DNA from: Baffinella frigidus
Taxonomy: Eukaryota > Cryptophyceae > Cryptomonadales > Baffinellaceae
Reading direction: 5' to 3'
Length of the DNA stretch: 14,466 bases
Assembly (NCBI GenBank): GCA_026770585.1
Contig: MU646341.1
Coordinates: forward strand, 137,093-151,558
The stretch's first letter is position 1; every line of letters starts with the position of its first letter. The position numbers and the translations under genes were made by a program. Positions 12,123-14,456 of this stretch are shown here, in pieces. A model generated the notes under the pieces. That model was not told the DNA's origin. It made no database searches and saw nothing but the letters and a program-made list of their open reading frames with translations.

Positions 12123-14456
12123 CCCCGGGCTCAACCAGGGAGGATCTCCACTGCAAAGTAACTGTCCATCTTCGGGGACAGTCTTCGGGAAGATGGACAG
12201 CCACTTTGTAGTGGAGATCCTCCTTTAAAACTAACAATGACGGCTAATTTTTTTTAATGATGCGACGAAATCAAGTGGGACAGAGCTAGTAAGTGGCAAC
12301 CTCCCCGAAGAGCTGATCGGAAGAGGCGCTGTTCACGTTGAGCCCCCCGATGTACGCCCCCCCGGTCGACGGGTGGTACTGCCGCAGGAAAACCTGCCGC
12401 CCGAATAACCCGCTTAGGCCGCATATCACAATTCACCGAATAACCCGCTTAGGCCACATGGAGCGTTTGCGGTAATTGTTGTCCATTTTGGACGAACGGT
12501 TTTCCGGTTTTCCGGGGTTTTAAAATGTTGTTAAGGTCGTAAAACATTTTAAATGGACACTTCTGGTACAAATGAAAACCGGAAAACCGGAAAACCGTAC
12601 GTCCAAAACGGACAACATTTACCGCAAACGCTCTATCGTAATTCAAGGTTGAGGCACCCTCTCTATAAAAGAGTGCCCCCGATGTACGCCCCTCCGGTCG
12701 TCGGGTGGTACTGCCGCAGGAAAACCTGCCGCCCGAATAACCCGCTTAGGCCGCATATCATAATTCACCGAATAACCCGCTTAGGCCACACATCATAATT
12801 CAAGGTTGAGGCCTTATACAAGTATATACAAGTATATCCTTATAAAAGTGTGAACCCGTTTGGGCCCCGGATGTACGCCCCCCCCCGTTGTCTTGGTACT
12901 GCCGCAGGAAAACCTGCCGGCCGAATAACCCGGCCGAATAACCCGCTTAGAGCCGGCCGAATAACCCGCTTAGAGCGGGGTTCGCATCCGTTGGCCGCGG
13001 AAAAAGAAAGAAAGAAAAACTTCATTCGTCATGCATGGGTTTCTGATAAATTTTATTTGTGGCGTCTTGGGAGACTTGGGGGGACGCGCGAGGAAGGTGC
13101 TCTTCCCTGCACCGTTAGTCCCGAGCAGCGCCAAACACTCCCTAACACCACAAGCTTTCACGCGTGAGCCCCTTAAGGTCTTCACGCGTGGGCACCTTAC
13201 TTGAGCCATTGATGGTTAAAAGGGATTTTATTTTTTTTAAAACAATCACTGCCTCCACTTTACTACACGTTTGACAATCAACGGCTCAAGTAAGTCCTCA
13301 CGCGTGAGCACCTTAAGGGTCTCACGCGTGAAAGCTTTTTGCTTGACCCCCCCTACGCGCCACTAGCCCTCCGAAGTGGACCAAATCCAGAATCTGGTTT
13401 TTGGATTTCAGGCGAGCTTTTGAGCTATTCCTCCGAATTCGGAGGGCTGCAGGCGGAAAATGGCTCACGCAACGTCCTTGATTTAGTCCGCTTCGGAGGG
13501 CAAGTGGGCGCACCACGAGAGAAGTGCTTTCCCCCGCACCGTTAGTCCCGAGCAGCGCCAAACACCCCCCCCTACGCGCCACTAGCCCTCCGAAGTGGAC
13601 CAAACCAAGAATCTGGCGTTTGGATTTCAGGCGGGCCTTTGAGCCATGCCCTCCGGATTCGGAGGGAAAAGGCTCAAGTCACGTCCGTGATTTGGTCCGC
13701 TTCGGGGGGATAGTGGGCGCACCGCGAGAGACGTGCTTTTCCCCGCACCGTTAGTCCCGAGCAGCGCCAAACACCCCCCCCTACGCGCCACCAGCCCTCC
13801 GAAGTGGACCAAATCCAGAATCTGGCTGTTGGATCAGGGTGATGGGTGGGCCATTCTCTCCGAATTCGGAGGGAAATGGCGCACGCCACGTCCGTGATTT
13901 GGTCCGCTTCGGAGGGATAGTGGGCGCACCGCGAGAGACGTGCTTTTCCCCGCGCCGTTGGTCCCGAGTAGCGCCAAGCACTCCCCCCGCGCGACGCCCA
14001 GACTCATGTCCTGGTTTAGGGTTTAGGGTTTCGGGTTTCGTATTTCGTATTTCGTATTTCGTATTTCGTAGAGCGTTTGCGGTAATTGTTGTCCGTTTTG
14101 AACGTGCGATTTTCCGGTTTTCCGGTTTTTTAAAATGTTGTAAAGGTCGTTGAATGTTTTAAATGGACACTTCTCTGGTACAAATGAATCGGGGGGGGGA
14201 GCAAATGAAAACCAGAAAACCGGAAAATCGCACGTTCAAAACGGACAACAATTACCGCAAACGCTCTATTTCGGGTTTCGTATTCCGTATTTCGTATTTC
14301 GTATTTCGTATTTCGGGTTTCGGGTGCCGGGATTACCTTAACGGCCACAGTCCCAACAATCTCCTGCCCCCGCGCCGGGAACCTCTTATGGAGGGCGTCG
14401 AAGCGCGCTGCCTCACCCACCCCGAGCGCCCCCGAAGATGGCGACGATGACGCTAC
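1619..14456 (-). CDS. ABCA-type ABC transporter, nucleotide-binding domain and C-terminal side (12 exons, 5' partial)
   Basis: ATP-binding part of an ABCA-family membrane transporter; the substrate cannot be told. Exons (minus strand): 14456-14337, 14010-13930, 12393-12301, 10884-10831, 10145-10102, 9716-9645, 8152-8053, 7512-7381, 5950-5882, 4295-4207, 3067-2986, 1735-1619. All introns are GT-AG, and phases match at all eleven joins (phase 0, or phase 2 with the split codon restored at exons 5/6, 6/7 and 10/11), giving about 350 uninterrupted codons. Motifs appear in canonical order: [66 protein letters not shown]. The last two groups and NKRK after the signature are ABCA traits. The transmembrane domain lies beyond the right edge. 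Oddities: Gln instead of His in the H-loop, weak donor sites, and introns full of truncated exon copies. An intact frame through many joins argues for a working gene, but no transcript evidence is available. Confidence 0.82.
1756..1909. mobile_element. palindromic element, family D-like
   Basis: 154 bp with arms TCCGGGGACATGTTGAATTT / AAATTAAACATGTTCCCGGA and AAGAAAACGG inside. Flanked by GGTT (1752-1755, 1910-1913). It sits in intron 11, 20 bp upstream of exon 12's acceptor. Confidence 0.82.
1941..1968 (-). pseudogene. exon 12 copy, 5' part
   Basis: Acceptor TATGACAG|C then [10 protein letters not shown], followed at once by telomere-like CCTGAA repeats. Confidence 0.62.
2083..2262. mobile_element. 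diverged palindromic element, family L
   Basis: The right half (GGAACCCCCCTATGTCCCTA ... CGAAGTCCGCTGTGTGG) matches the right half of 6452-6627. The left arm is diverged and contains its own GACATTTCGAC / GTCGAAATGTC hairpin. Confidence 0.5.
2270..2308 (-). pseudogene. exon 11 copy, decayed 3' part
   Basis: [12 protein letters not shown] followed by donor GTGCAC. Confidence 0.5.
2366..2420. repeat. cluster of short perfect palindromes
   Basis: CTCCAGCCCACACAGT / ACTGTGTGGGCTGGAG with a 2-base loop at 2366-2399, overlapped by GGCTGGAGC / GCTCCAGCC. Confidence 0.8.
2527..2583 (-). pseudogene. exon 11 copy, 3' part
   Basis: [15 protein letters not shown] followed by ACAG and donor GTGCAG. Confidence 0.62.
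2590..2712 (+). repeat. dispersed GGTACAAATCC repeat copy
   Basis: Contains AAGTTGACACGCTGGG, GATGCAAATCCGTC, GAGCGGGAAACAGCCCGGGC and GTGAGCGCAAATAGACCGAG, matching the copies near 6.7, 10.6 and 11.7 kb. On the minus strand its end adjoins the donor of an exon 11 copy. Confidence 0.65.
2720..2752 (-). pseudogene. exon 11 copy, 3' part
   Basis: [12 protein letters not shown] followed by donor GTGCGC. Confidence 0.6.
2762..2975. repeat. 25/27-bp minisatellite
   Basis: About eight units of CTTATGGGTYATTCACGAAA plus TCCCT. The last units are 27 bp (GTTGTTCCCGAGAAA variant). Begins about 10 bp downstream of exon 11's donor. Confidence 0.85.
2986..3067 (-). CDS. exon 11: EAFVKLALG exon
   Basis: An 82-bp exon encoding [20 protein letters not shown] then LGPVNPQ. 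It has the best donor of the gene, CAG|GTGAGA at 2985, and acceptor ACGGCAG|G at 3068. [13 protein letters not shown] resembles the family tail (S/T-LEDVFLKLA). Its entry phase fits only the GTAACT donor of exon 10. One 5' copy lies upstream and three 3' copies downstream. Confidence 0.72.
3076..3265. repeat. minisatellite with TTTCGTATATTCGTTTGCAA
   Basis: Roughly 34-bp units (TTTCGTATATTCGTTTGCAA ... GTGTGATTAA), six or so, with increasing divergence. It lies immediately upstream of exon 11 and enclosing its 5' copy. Confidence 0.8.
3104..3127 (-). pseudogene. exon 11 copy, 5' part
   Basis: Acceptor CGGCAG|G then NLVPAST, upstream of exon 11; only the 5' edge is kept. Confidence 0.58.
3295..3405. 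repeat. 20-bp minisatellite
   Basis: About five units like GGTTGTGGAGGGGTTTCCAG. Confidence 0.8.
3424..3630 (-). pseudogene. exon 10 copy, 3' part split by a minisatellite
   Basis: [15 protein letters not shown] at 3583-3630 and VLPIV with donor GTACAC at 3424-3442. An AT-rich minisatellite separates them. Confidence 0.62.
3468..3582. repeat. AT-rich minisatellite
   Basis: Four units near 32 bp built on TATAAAAATCTCGAATTTTT. It splits an exon 10 copy. Confidence 0.82.
3794..3857 (-). pseudogene. exon 10 copy, 3' part
   Basis: [19 protein letters not shown] with the same GTAACT donor as exon 10. Confidence 0.72.
3866..3953. mobile_element. palindromic element G copy 1
   Basis: Arms TTTGGACGCGACTCGGTGCA / TTACCAAAGTCACGTCCAAA. 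Lies between two 3' copies of exon 10. Confidence 0.65.
3990..4060 (-). pseudogene. exon 10 copy, 3' part
   Basis: [20 protein letters not shown] then V and CA, donor GTACCT. One of three tandem downstream copies, each with a palindromic element G or a minisatellite. Confidence 0.72.
4084..4174. mobile_element. palindromic element G copy 2
   Basis: Arms GGACGCGACTTGGTGCAAAC / TTTTTACCAGAGTCACGTCC. Together with the adjoining exon 10 3' part it forms a tandem unit near 200 bp. Confidence 0.68.
4207..4295 (-). CDS. exon 10: LKTRFG-GY segment
   Basis: An 89-bp exon encoding [20 protein letters not shown] then SIADVLPIV plus CA, which joins G of exon 11 as Gln. LKxRFGxGYxLEIK is a hallmark after ABCA nucleotide-binding domains. 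Acceptor GCTGGCAG|G at 4296, donor GTAACT at 4206. Read through without splicing it would hit TAA at once. Three downstream 3' copies keep the same GTA donor. Confidence 0.8.
4309..4373. repeat. 22-bp tandem repeat
   Basis: Three units of ACGACCGTGATGACCGTTAC. Ends 15 bp upstream of exon 10's acceptor. Confidence 0.88.
4374..4658. other. intron 9 segment with no recognised gene
   Basis: Holds the decayed exon 10 copy and a segment of about 50 bp (GAACAAGAGA ... CGTGCGACGG) repeated at 5044-5095. A short GGTCTTGGCTCC / GGAGCCAAGACC hairpin lies near 4570-4603. Nothing else is recognised. Confidence 0.5.
4488..4534 (-). pseudogene. exon 10 copy, decayed 5' part
   Basis: CGCAG then LLKTRF, a frameshift, then GHNLEIKT. 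It lies upstream of exon 10 and keeps the 5' edge only. Confidence 0.6.
4659..4807. mobile_element. large palindromic element, family N
   Basis: 149 bp with long, nearly perfect arms starting TAACGTCCTGAAAATGGGGT and ending ACCCCATTTTCAGGCCGTTA. The stem includes GCCTACGG, CCTAGGACCTCCTACCGTAG and complements. No target duplication is obvious. Confidence 0.85.
5156..5502. mobile_element. long palindromic element carrying a nested one
   Basis: Arms CCACACGAGGCTATCCATGC / GCATGGATAGCCTCGTGTGG continue through AGTCGATTGTAGAGCC and AATGTGGTAGGACTTGGCCA. The right arm is split by the 5376-5459 element; without it the stem resumes as GGCTCTACAATCGACT. Confidence 0.88.
5376..5459. mobile_element. 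small palindromic element nested in a palindrome arm
   Basis: Arms GCGTTTGTGTAG... / ...CCCCACAAAACGC with GGTCACGTGGCGCCCG / GCGGGCGCAACGTGACC near the loop. The left half TGTGTAGTAATTTTCAT is the shared core of families A and C. Flanked by TA. Confidence 0.82.
5503..5729. other. AT-richer intron 9 segment with a long open + frame
   Basis: Not visibly repetitive, unlike its surroundings. The + frame is open from about 5499 to 5825 and reads for example [20 protein letters not shown], but it runs antisense into an exon 9 copy and has no recognised homology. A coding role is unproven. Confidence 0.3.
5730..5765 (-). pseudogene. exon 9 copy, 3' part
   Basis: Matches the last 30 or so bases of exon 9 (CTCTCGTGCCT...) and keeps GTATGG right after TAG. 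Confidence 0.6.
5771..5863. mobile_element. palindromic element, family M
   Basis: Arms GCGTCAACCTAATTCCGACG / CGCCGGAATAAGCTTGACGC and TTCCGCA / ACGGAA, with CCTACGGTAG in the centre. Lies 20 bp from exon 9's donor. Confidence 0.72.
5882..5950 (-). CDS. exon 9: post-H-loop strand
   Basis: Twenty-three codons [20 protein letters not shown] then TSQ, matching family ADxLGDRIAIMxxGxLxCxGSS. Joined to exon 8 it gives MDE-ADALG. The acceptor CACTCACAG|G at 5951 is the end of a 21-bp minisatellite; donor GTATGG at 5881. Confidence 0.82.
5951..6388. repeat. 21-bp minisatellite in intron 8
   Basis: About 18 units of GTGAGTGTTGGACACACCCG type. Interrupted by an exon 9 5' copy and abutting exon 9 and another copy. 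The unit's complement CCAACACTCAC supplies exon 9's acceptor context. Confidence 0.88.
6127..6157 (-). pseudogene. exon 9 copy, 5' part
   Basis: Acceptor ACGCACAG|G then [11 protein letters not shown], then minisatellite. Confidence 0.68.
6393..6425 (-). pseudogene. exon 9 copy, 5' part
   Basis: Acceptor GATAG|G then [11 protein letters not shown], then it merges into the 21-bp minisatellite. Confidence 0.65.
6452..6627. mobile_element. palindromic element, family L copy 1
   Basis: Arms ATTCCACACAGCGGGCTACG / CGAAGTCTGCTGTGTGGAAT with AAGGGATTT / AAATCCCTT. The interior has CCCTACGG and CTACCGTAGGG. Flanked by TGC on both sides. Confidence 0.8.
6640..6750 (+). repeat. dispersed GGTACAAATCC repeat, diverged copy
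   Basis: CGACATCCTCGGTCCGTGGT, ACACATCCATCAACTTTGGA, then GTCTCAGCAAATCAGTGAGA. The order matches the other copies. Confidence 0.5.
6829..6920 (-). pseudogene. exon 8 copy, 3' part, frameshifted
   Basis: ESRRPAGG and [12 protein letters not shown] are both present, but the intervening G-run has a different length, which breaks the frame. Donor GTGTCT. Confidence 0.7.
6926..7065. repeat. AT microsatellite
   Basis: TATA and GTATTATACGTATA tracts replacing the 5' half of an exon 8 copy. Confidence 0.9.
7098..7172 (-). pseudogene. exon 8 copy, 3' part
   Basis: [20 protein letters not shown] then E is in frame with donor GTGAAA. The acceptor and D-loop half are missing and replaced by an AT microsatellite. 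Confidence 0.72.
7180..7363. repeat. TATATG microsatellite
   Basis: Long TATGTA tandem tract with TATATA and ATGCATGC. Lies just downstream of exon 8 on the minus strand. Confidence 0.92.
7381..7512 (-). CDS. exon 8: D-loop to H-loop
   Basis: Forty-four codons: [14 protein letters not shown], a Gly/Ala-rich insert, then [12 protein letters not shown]. It joins exon 7 as SAG-VDP, the normal D-loop region. The H-loop position (family T-T/S-H-x-M-D/E-E) is Gln here and in both partial copies. The acceptor lies at the end of telomere-like DNA (CGAACCACAG|G), donor GTGAAC at 7380. Confidence 0.82.
7519..7785. repeat. telomere-like TTTAGGG/TTCAGGG array
   Basis: Irregular TTTAGGG, TTCAGGG and TTTGGGG units. 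On the minus strand its CCCTAAA side ends in CACAG, the acceptor of exon 8. Confidence 0.92.
7794..7822 (-). pseudogene. exon 7 copy, 3' part (Walker B) cut by a palindromic element
   Basis: Encodes [12 protein letters not shown] followed by donor GTCCGC. Its upstream side is interrupted by the 7823-7953 palindromic element with target duplication GGGT. Confidence 0.7.
7823..7953. mobile_element. palindromic element, family D
   Basis: 131 bp with arms TTATCCGGGAACAAGTATTT / AAATACTTGTTCCCGGATAA and inner ACCAAAATTACTACAC / GTGTGGTAATTTTCGT. Flanked by GGGT (7819-7822, 7954-7957). Confidence 0.9.
7970..8035. repeat. telomere-like array, opposite orientation
   Basis: CCCTGAA and CCCTACA units on the + strand, i.e. 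inverted relative to 7519-7785. Lies directly after exon 7's donor. Confidence 0.88.
8053..8152 (-). CDS. exon 7: ABC signature and Walker B
   Basis: A 100-bp exon encoding [20 protein letters not shown] then [22 protein letters not shown] is the ABC signature in its ABCA form; LVVLDEP is Walker B with the catalytic Glu. Acceptor GTGCGGCAG|G at 8153, about 35 bp from a long GT tract; donor GTTTCC at 8052. A decayed 5' copy is at 8543-8595 and a 3' copy at 7794-7822. Confidence 0.86.
8187..8425. repeat. CA microsatellite
   Basis: About 240 bp of CA with GCAC, TCTC and CATAC interruptions. Confidence 0.95.
8464..8535 (+). repeat. dispersed repeat fragment
   Basis: CAAGTTGATTCTCAGGATTC then AAGCCAAATCCGAGATACAA. 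The second part is shared with 9540-9640. Confidence 0.5.
8543..8595 (-). pseudogene. exon 7 copy, decayed 5' part
   Basis: Acceptor GGCAG|G, then a signature region read as CSGG..NKREL with an insertion. It lies upstream of exon 7 and keeps only the 5' edge. Confidence 0.6.
8681..8821. mobile_element. palindromic element, family C copy 2
   Basis: 141 bp with arms TAATCTCCATACAAGTATTA / TTATTACTTGTATGGAGATT. Flanked by AAGT (8677-8680, 8822-8825). Confidence 0.92.
8894..8998. mobile_element. palindromic element, family I copy 2
   Basis: 105 bp with arms TATCCCTCAAGTG / CACTTGAGGGATA. The interior matches the copy at 926-1034. Flanked by TTGAC (8889-8893, 8999-9003). Confidence 0.9.
9066..9202. 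mobile_element. palindromic element with 5-bp target duplication
   Basis: 137 bp with arms CACTGCCAGCGAGGAAATTT / AAATTATCTCGCTGGCAGTG and AGAGGACGTGAAGAC / GTCTTCACGTCCTCT. Two inner hairpins (ACTATAATGTGTCT / AGACACATTATAGT and GTCGCTG / CAGCGAC). Flanked by TACTT (9061-9065, 9203-9207). Confidence 0.9.
9254..9420. repeat. C39 run and C-rich tract
   Basis: An uninterrupted run of 39 C, then CCCACC-type and CAACACAC-type low-complexity sequence. Confidence 0.95.
9426..9500 (-). pseudogene. exon 6 copy, frameshifted
   Basis: [10 protein letters not shown] and, one frame over, [10 protein letters not shown] match exon 6. The indel and lost donor make it non-coding. Confidence 0.7.
9540..9643 (+). 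repeat. dispersed GGTACAAATCC repeat copy
   Basis: Holds TTTCCGGTACAAATCCCGGT and AAGCCAAATCTGAGTTGGAA. It ends at exon 6's donor. Confidence 0.55.
9645..9716 (-). CDS. exon 6: helical subdomain, second part
   Basis: Seventy-two bp encoding [20 protein letters not shown] then ADR, plus AA that joins G of exon 7 to make Lys. [10 protein letters not shown] matches the family LGL-x-x-x-ADRP just before the signature. The acceptor follows telomere-like repeats (CCCTCAACCAG|G), donor GTTATT at 9644. A frameshifted copy sits at 9426-9500. Confidence 0.76.
9721..9830. repeat. telomere-like array before exon 6
   Basis: Irregular TTTAGGG. On the minus strand it leads into exon 6's acceptor (CCCTAAACCCTCAACCAG). 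Confidence 0.9.
9831..9860 (-). pseudogene. displaced exon 12 copy, 5' part
   Basis: Acceptor CATGCAG|C then [10 protein letters not shown], about 8 kb from exon 12, inside the intron between exons 5 and 6. Like the copy near exon 12 it runs straight into telomere-like repeats. Confidence 0.5.
9915..10080. repeat. imperfect tandem and inverted repeat in intron 5
   Basis: GAGTATGTGTGGAGGGTARG occurs twice, with an inverted copy (ACCTACCCTCACACATAC) at the left end and GGGGCCGG between. Confidence 0.7.
10102..10145 (-). CDS. exon 5: helical subdomain, first part
   Basis: A 44-bp exon encoding [14 protein letters not shown] plus two bases (AT) that join the first base of exon 6 to make Met. 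It continues GRE into [15 protein letters not shown], matching the family GREHLRxYARLRGxP. Acceptor GGCTCAG|G at 10146, donor GTACAG at 10101. It is the shortest exon; the restored phase at both ends supports it. Confidence 0.72.
10316..10445. repeat. 18-bp minisatellite
   Basis: About seven units of CAACTGCAGCAAGCCAGT. Open in translation (Ser-Thr-Ala-Ala-Ser-Gln), but I regard it as non-coding. Confidence 0.88.
10536..10625 (+). repeat. dispersed GGTACAAATCC repeat copy
   Basis: CCGTATAAATTCGTCAACGT, GCGCGGGAAAGAGCCCGGG, then CCCAAATAGACTGAGACCGA and GCTAGGAG. Shows the uninterrupted layout of the 3' half. Confidence 0.65.
10616..10712. repeat. duplicated block, copy 1
   Basis: AGATGAGTAGTTTGGAACTT through CTAAACCCTAAACCCTAGAG into a CA tract, nearly identical to 11996-12092. 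In intron 4; the other copy is in intron 3. Confidence 0.9.
10690..10828. repeat. CA, AT and G-run tract beside exon 4
   Basis: CA dinucleotides, then TATATA, then a run of 12 G that is the first part of intron 4 on the minus strand. Confidence 0.92.
10831..10884 (-). CDS. exon 4: Q-loop exon
   Basis: Eighteen codons: [23 protein letters not shown] is the Q-loop that couples ATP binding to the membrane domain; the following D/N-A-x-x-x-x-L-x-GRE is standard ABCA. Acceptor CCGGGGCAG|G at 10885, donor GTCCCC at 10830, where the intron begins with a C-run (G-run on the + strand). Confidence 0.82.
10927..11067. mobile_element. palindromic element, family C copy 3
   Basis: 141 bp, in the opposite orientation to the other copies. 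Flanked by AAGT (10923-10926, 11068-11071), the same duplication as copy 2. Lies 39 bp upstream of exon 4's acceptor. Confidence 0.92.
11105..11530. repeat. GA-rich diverged direct repeats
   Basis: GAGAAGTGAGT-GTCACGCGGG then AGGGCAMCCTCGCTCTCTTG occurs at about 11119 and 11329, with weaker copies later. A perfect hairpin ATGGCGG-AGAG-CCGCCAT is at 11249. No exon is recognised here. Confidence 0.6.
11611..11642 (-). pseudogene. exon 3 copy, decayed 3' fragment
   Basis: Nucleotide match to the ASSDQLFGE part with one base missing and the donor destroyed. Confidence 0.5.
11680..11762 (+). repeat. dispersed GGTACAAATCC repeat copy
   Basis: TTCTCAAGTTGACATCCTGG, GTGTGCGGTACAAACCCGTC, TTTTGAGCGGGAAAGAGCAC and TTGGTGAGAC: the cleanest continuous copy. 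Confidence 0.65.
11927..11974 (-). pseudogene. exon 3 copy, 3' part
   Basis: Reads [16 protein letters not shown] and keeps a GT donor (GTTGTC), but lacks the acceptor and first half. Confidence 0.7.
11996..12122. repeat. duplicated block, copy 2, with CA tract
   Basis: Partner of 10616-10712, ending in about 50 bp of CA. Confidence 0.9.
12139..12223. mobile_element. short palindromic element
   Basis: Arms GGAGGATCTCCACTGCAAAG / CTTTGTAGTGGAGATCCTCC and CTGTCCATCTTC / GAAGATGGACAG. The loop is small. Confidence 0.82.
12301..12393 (-). CDS. exon 3: segment between Walker A and Q-loop
   Basis: Thirty-one codons starting [17 protein letters not shown] and ending SDQLFGE. It corresponds to the family segment after GKST (…L-x-P-T-SG-x-AxxxG). 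Acceptor GGGCGGCAG|G, donor GTTGCC at 12300. Two upstream copies keep its 5' half and two downstream copies keep its 3' half; this is the only full copy. Confidence 0.75.
12461..12633. mobile_element. palindromic element H copy 1
   Basis: Arms GAGCGTTTGCGGTAATTGTT / AACATTTACCGCAAACGCTC, then GTCCATTTTGGACG and ACGGTTTTCCGG with complements. The loop contains CTGGTACAAATG. It is absent from the corresponding site of the tandem copy near 12790. Confidence 0.92.
12675..12725 (-). pseudogene. exon 3 copy, 5' part
   Basis: Acceptor GGCAG|G followed by [17 protein letters not shown], then divergence and a stop. Part of a block of about 120 bp duplicated from the exon 3 region; it lacks the palindrome found in the other copy. 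Confidence 0.72.
12866..12913 (-). pseudogene. exon 3 copy, 5' part, frameshifted
   Basis: Acceptor GGCAG|G and VFLRQYQ are kept, then a frameshift occurs before GGAYI. Upstream of it the CGGGTTATTCGGCCGG stretch is locally repeated. Confidence 0.65.
13087..13144 (-). pseudogene. Walker A exon copy 4
   Basis: Reads [18 protein letters not shown]. The GT donor after GCG is displaced by one base, and the copy is separated from the others by palindromic element F. Confidence 0.7.
13152..13337. mobile_element. palindromic element F
   Basis: Arms AAGCTTTCACGCGTGAG / CTCACGCGTGAAAGCTT, then CCTTAAGG, GGGCACCTTACTTGAGCC and complements. The interior has TTTACTACACGTTTG, again the shared core. It separates Walker A copies 3 and 4. 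Confidence 0.88.
13353..13513 (-). mobile_element. palindromic element E copy 1 (intron-like ends)
   Basis: On the minus strand begins GTGCGCCCAC and ends GTGGCGCGTAG, so its ends are GT and AG. Arms CCCTCCGAAGTGGACCAAAT / ATTTAGTCCGCTTCGGAGGG with CCTCCGAATTCGGAGG in the middle. Confidence 0.78.
13514..13571 (-). pseudogene. Walker A exon copy 3 (Lys to Glu)
   Basis: Same structure as the neighbouring copy, flanked on both sides by element E. The P-loop reads GTNGAGEST, so the essential lysine is lost, which suggests lack of constraint. Confidence 0.75.
13572..13722 (-). mobile_element. palindromic element E copy 2 (intron-like ends)
   Basis: 151 bp, the same ends and arms as its neighbours, with the central palindrome CCCTCCGGATTCGGAGGG. 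Alternates with Walker A copies. Confidence 0.8.
13723..13780 (-). pseudogene. Walker A exon copy 2
   Basis: Reads [18 protein letters not shown] as in exon 2, but its 5' part is replaced by a G-run next to the TAG end of a palindromic element E. It keeps the GTGCGC donor. If entered at that TAG the phase does not match exon 1. Confidence 0.75.
13781..13929 (-). mobile_element. palindromic element E copy 3 (start of intron 2)
   Basis: 149 bp. Its first bases are the GTGCGC donor of exon 2 and its last are GCGTAG. Confidence 0.8.
13930..14010 (-). CDS. exon 2: Walker A (P-loop) exon
   Basis: Twenty-seven codons: [16 protein letters not shown] then [20 protein letters not shown] is the ATP phosphate-binding P-loop (GxxGxGKS/T). 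The acceptor is a telomere-like run ending CCCTAAACCAG at 14011; the donor is GTGCGC at 13929, which is also the end of palindromic element E. It is the only one of four Walker A copies with a proper acceptor in the right phase and a complete start, so I take it as the working exon. Confidence 0.82.
14012..14070. repeat. telomere-like and TATTTCG repeats
   Basis: TTTAGGG units next to exon 2's acceptor, grading into TTTCGTA tandem units that continue at 14267-14316 beyond element H. Confidence 0.9.
14071..14266. mobile_element. palindromic element H copy 2
   Basis: 196 bp with arms GAGCGTTTGCGGTAATTGTT / AACAATTACCGCAAACGCTC and inner GTCCGTTTTGAACGTGCGAT. Flanked by TA on both sides and inserted in a TATTTCG tandem repeat. 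It forms most of intron 1. Confidence 0.92.
14337..14456 (-). CDS. exon 1 (first visible): segment before Walker A
   Basis: Forty codons in one frame, preceded by a C-run ending in CAG at 14457 (acceptor) and followed by donor GTAATC at 14336. The second half reads [20 protein letters not shown] then VK, which matches the start of ABCA nucleotide-binding domains (L-x-K-x-F ... AVxxLSL). The phase-0 join to the next exon gives AVK-DMSLGV, as expected before Walker A. The first 16 residues are Ser/Ala/Gly rich and probably linker. This exon has no detectable copies nearby. Confidence 0.72.

Noticed and set aside
13322-13981. Each Walker A copy as a separate small gene
   Set aside because: They are fragments of one exon between palindromic elements, one with the P-loop lysine lost.
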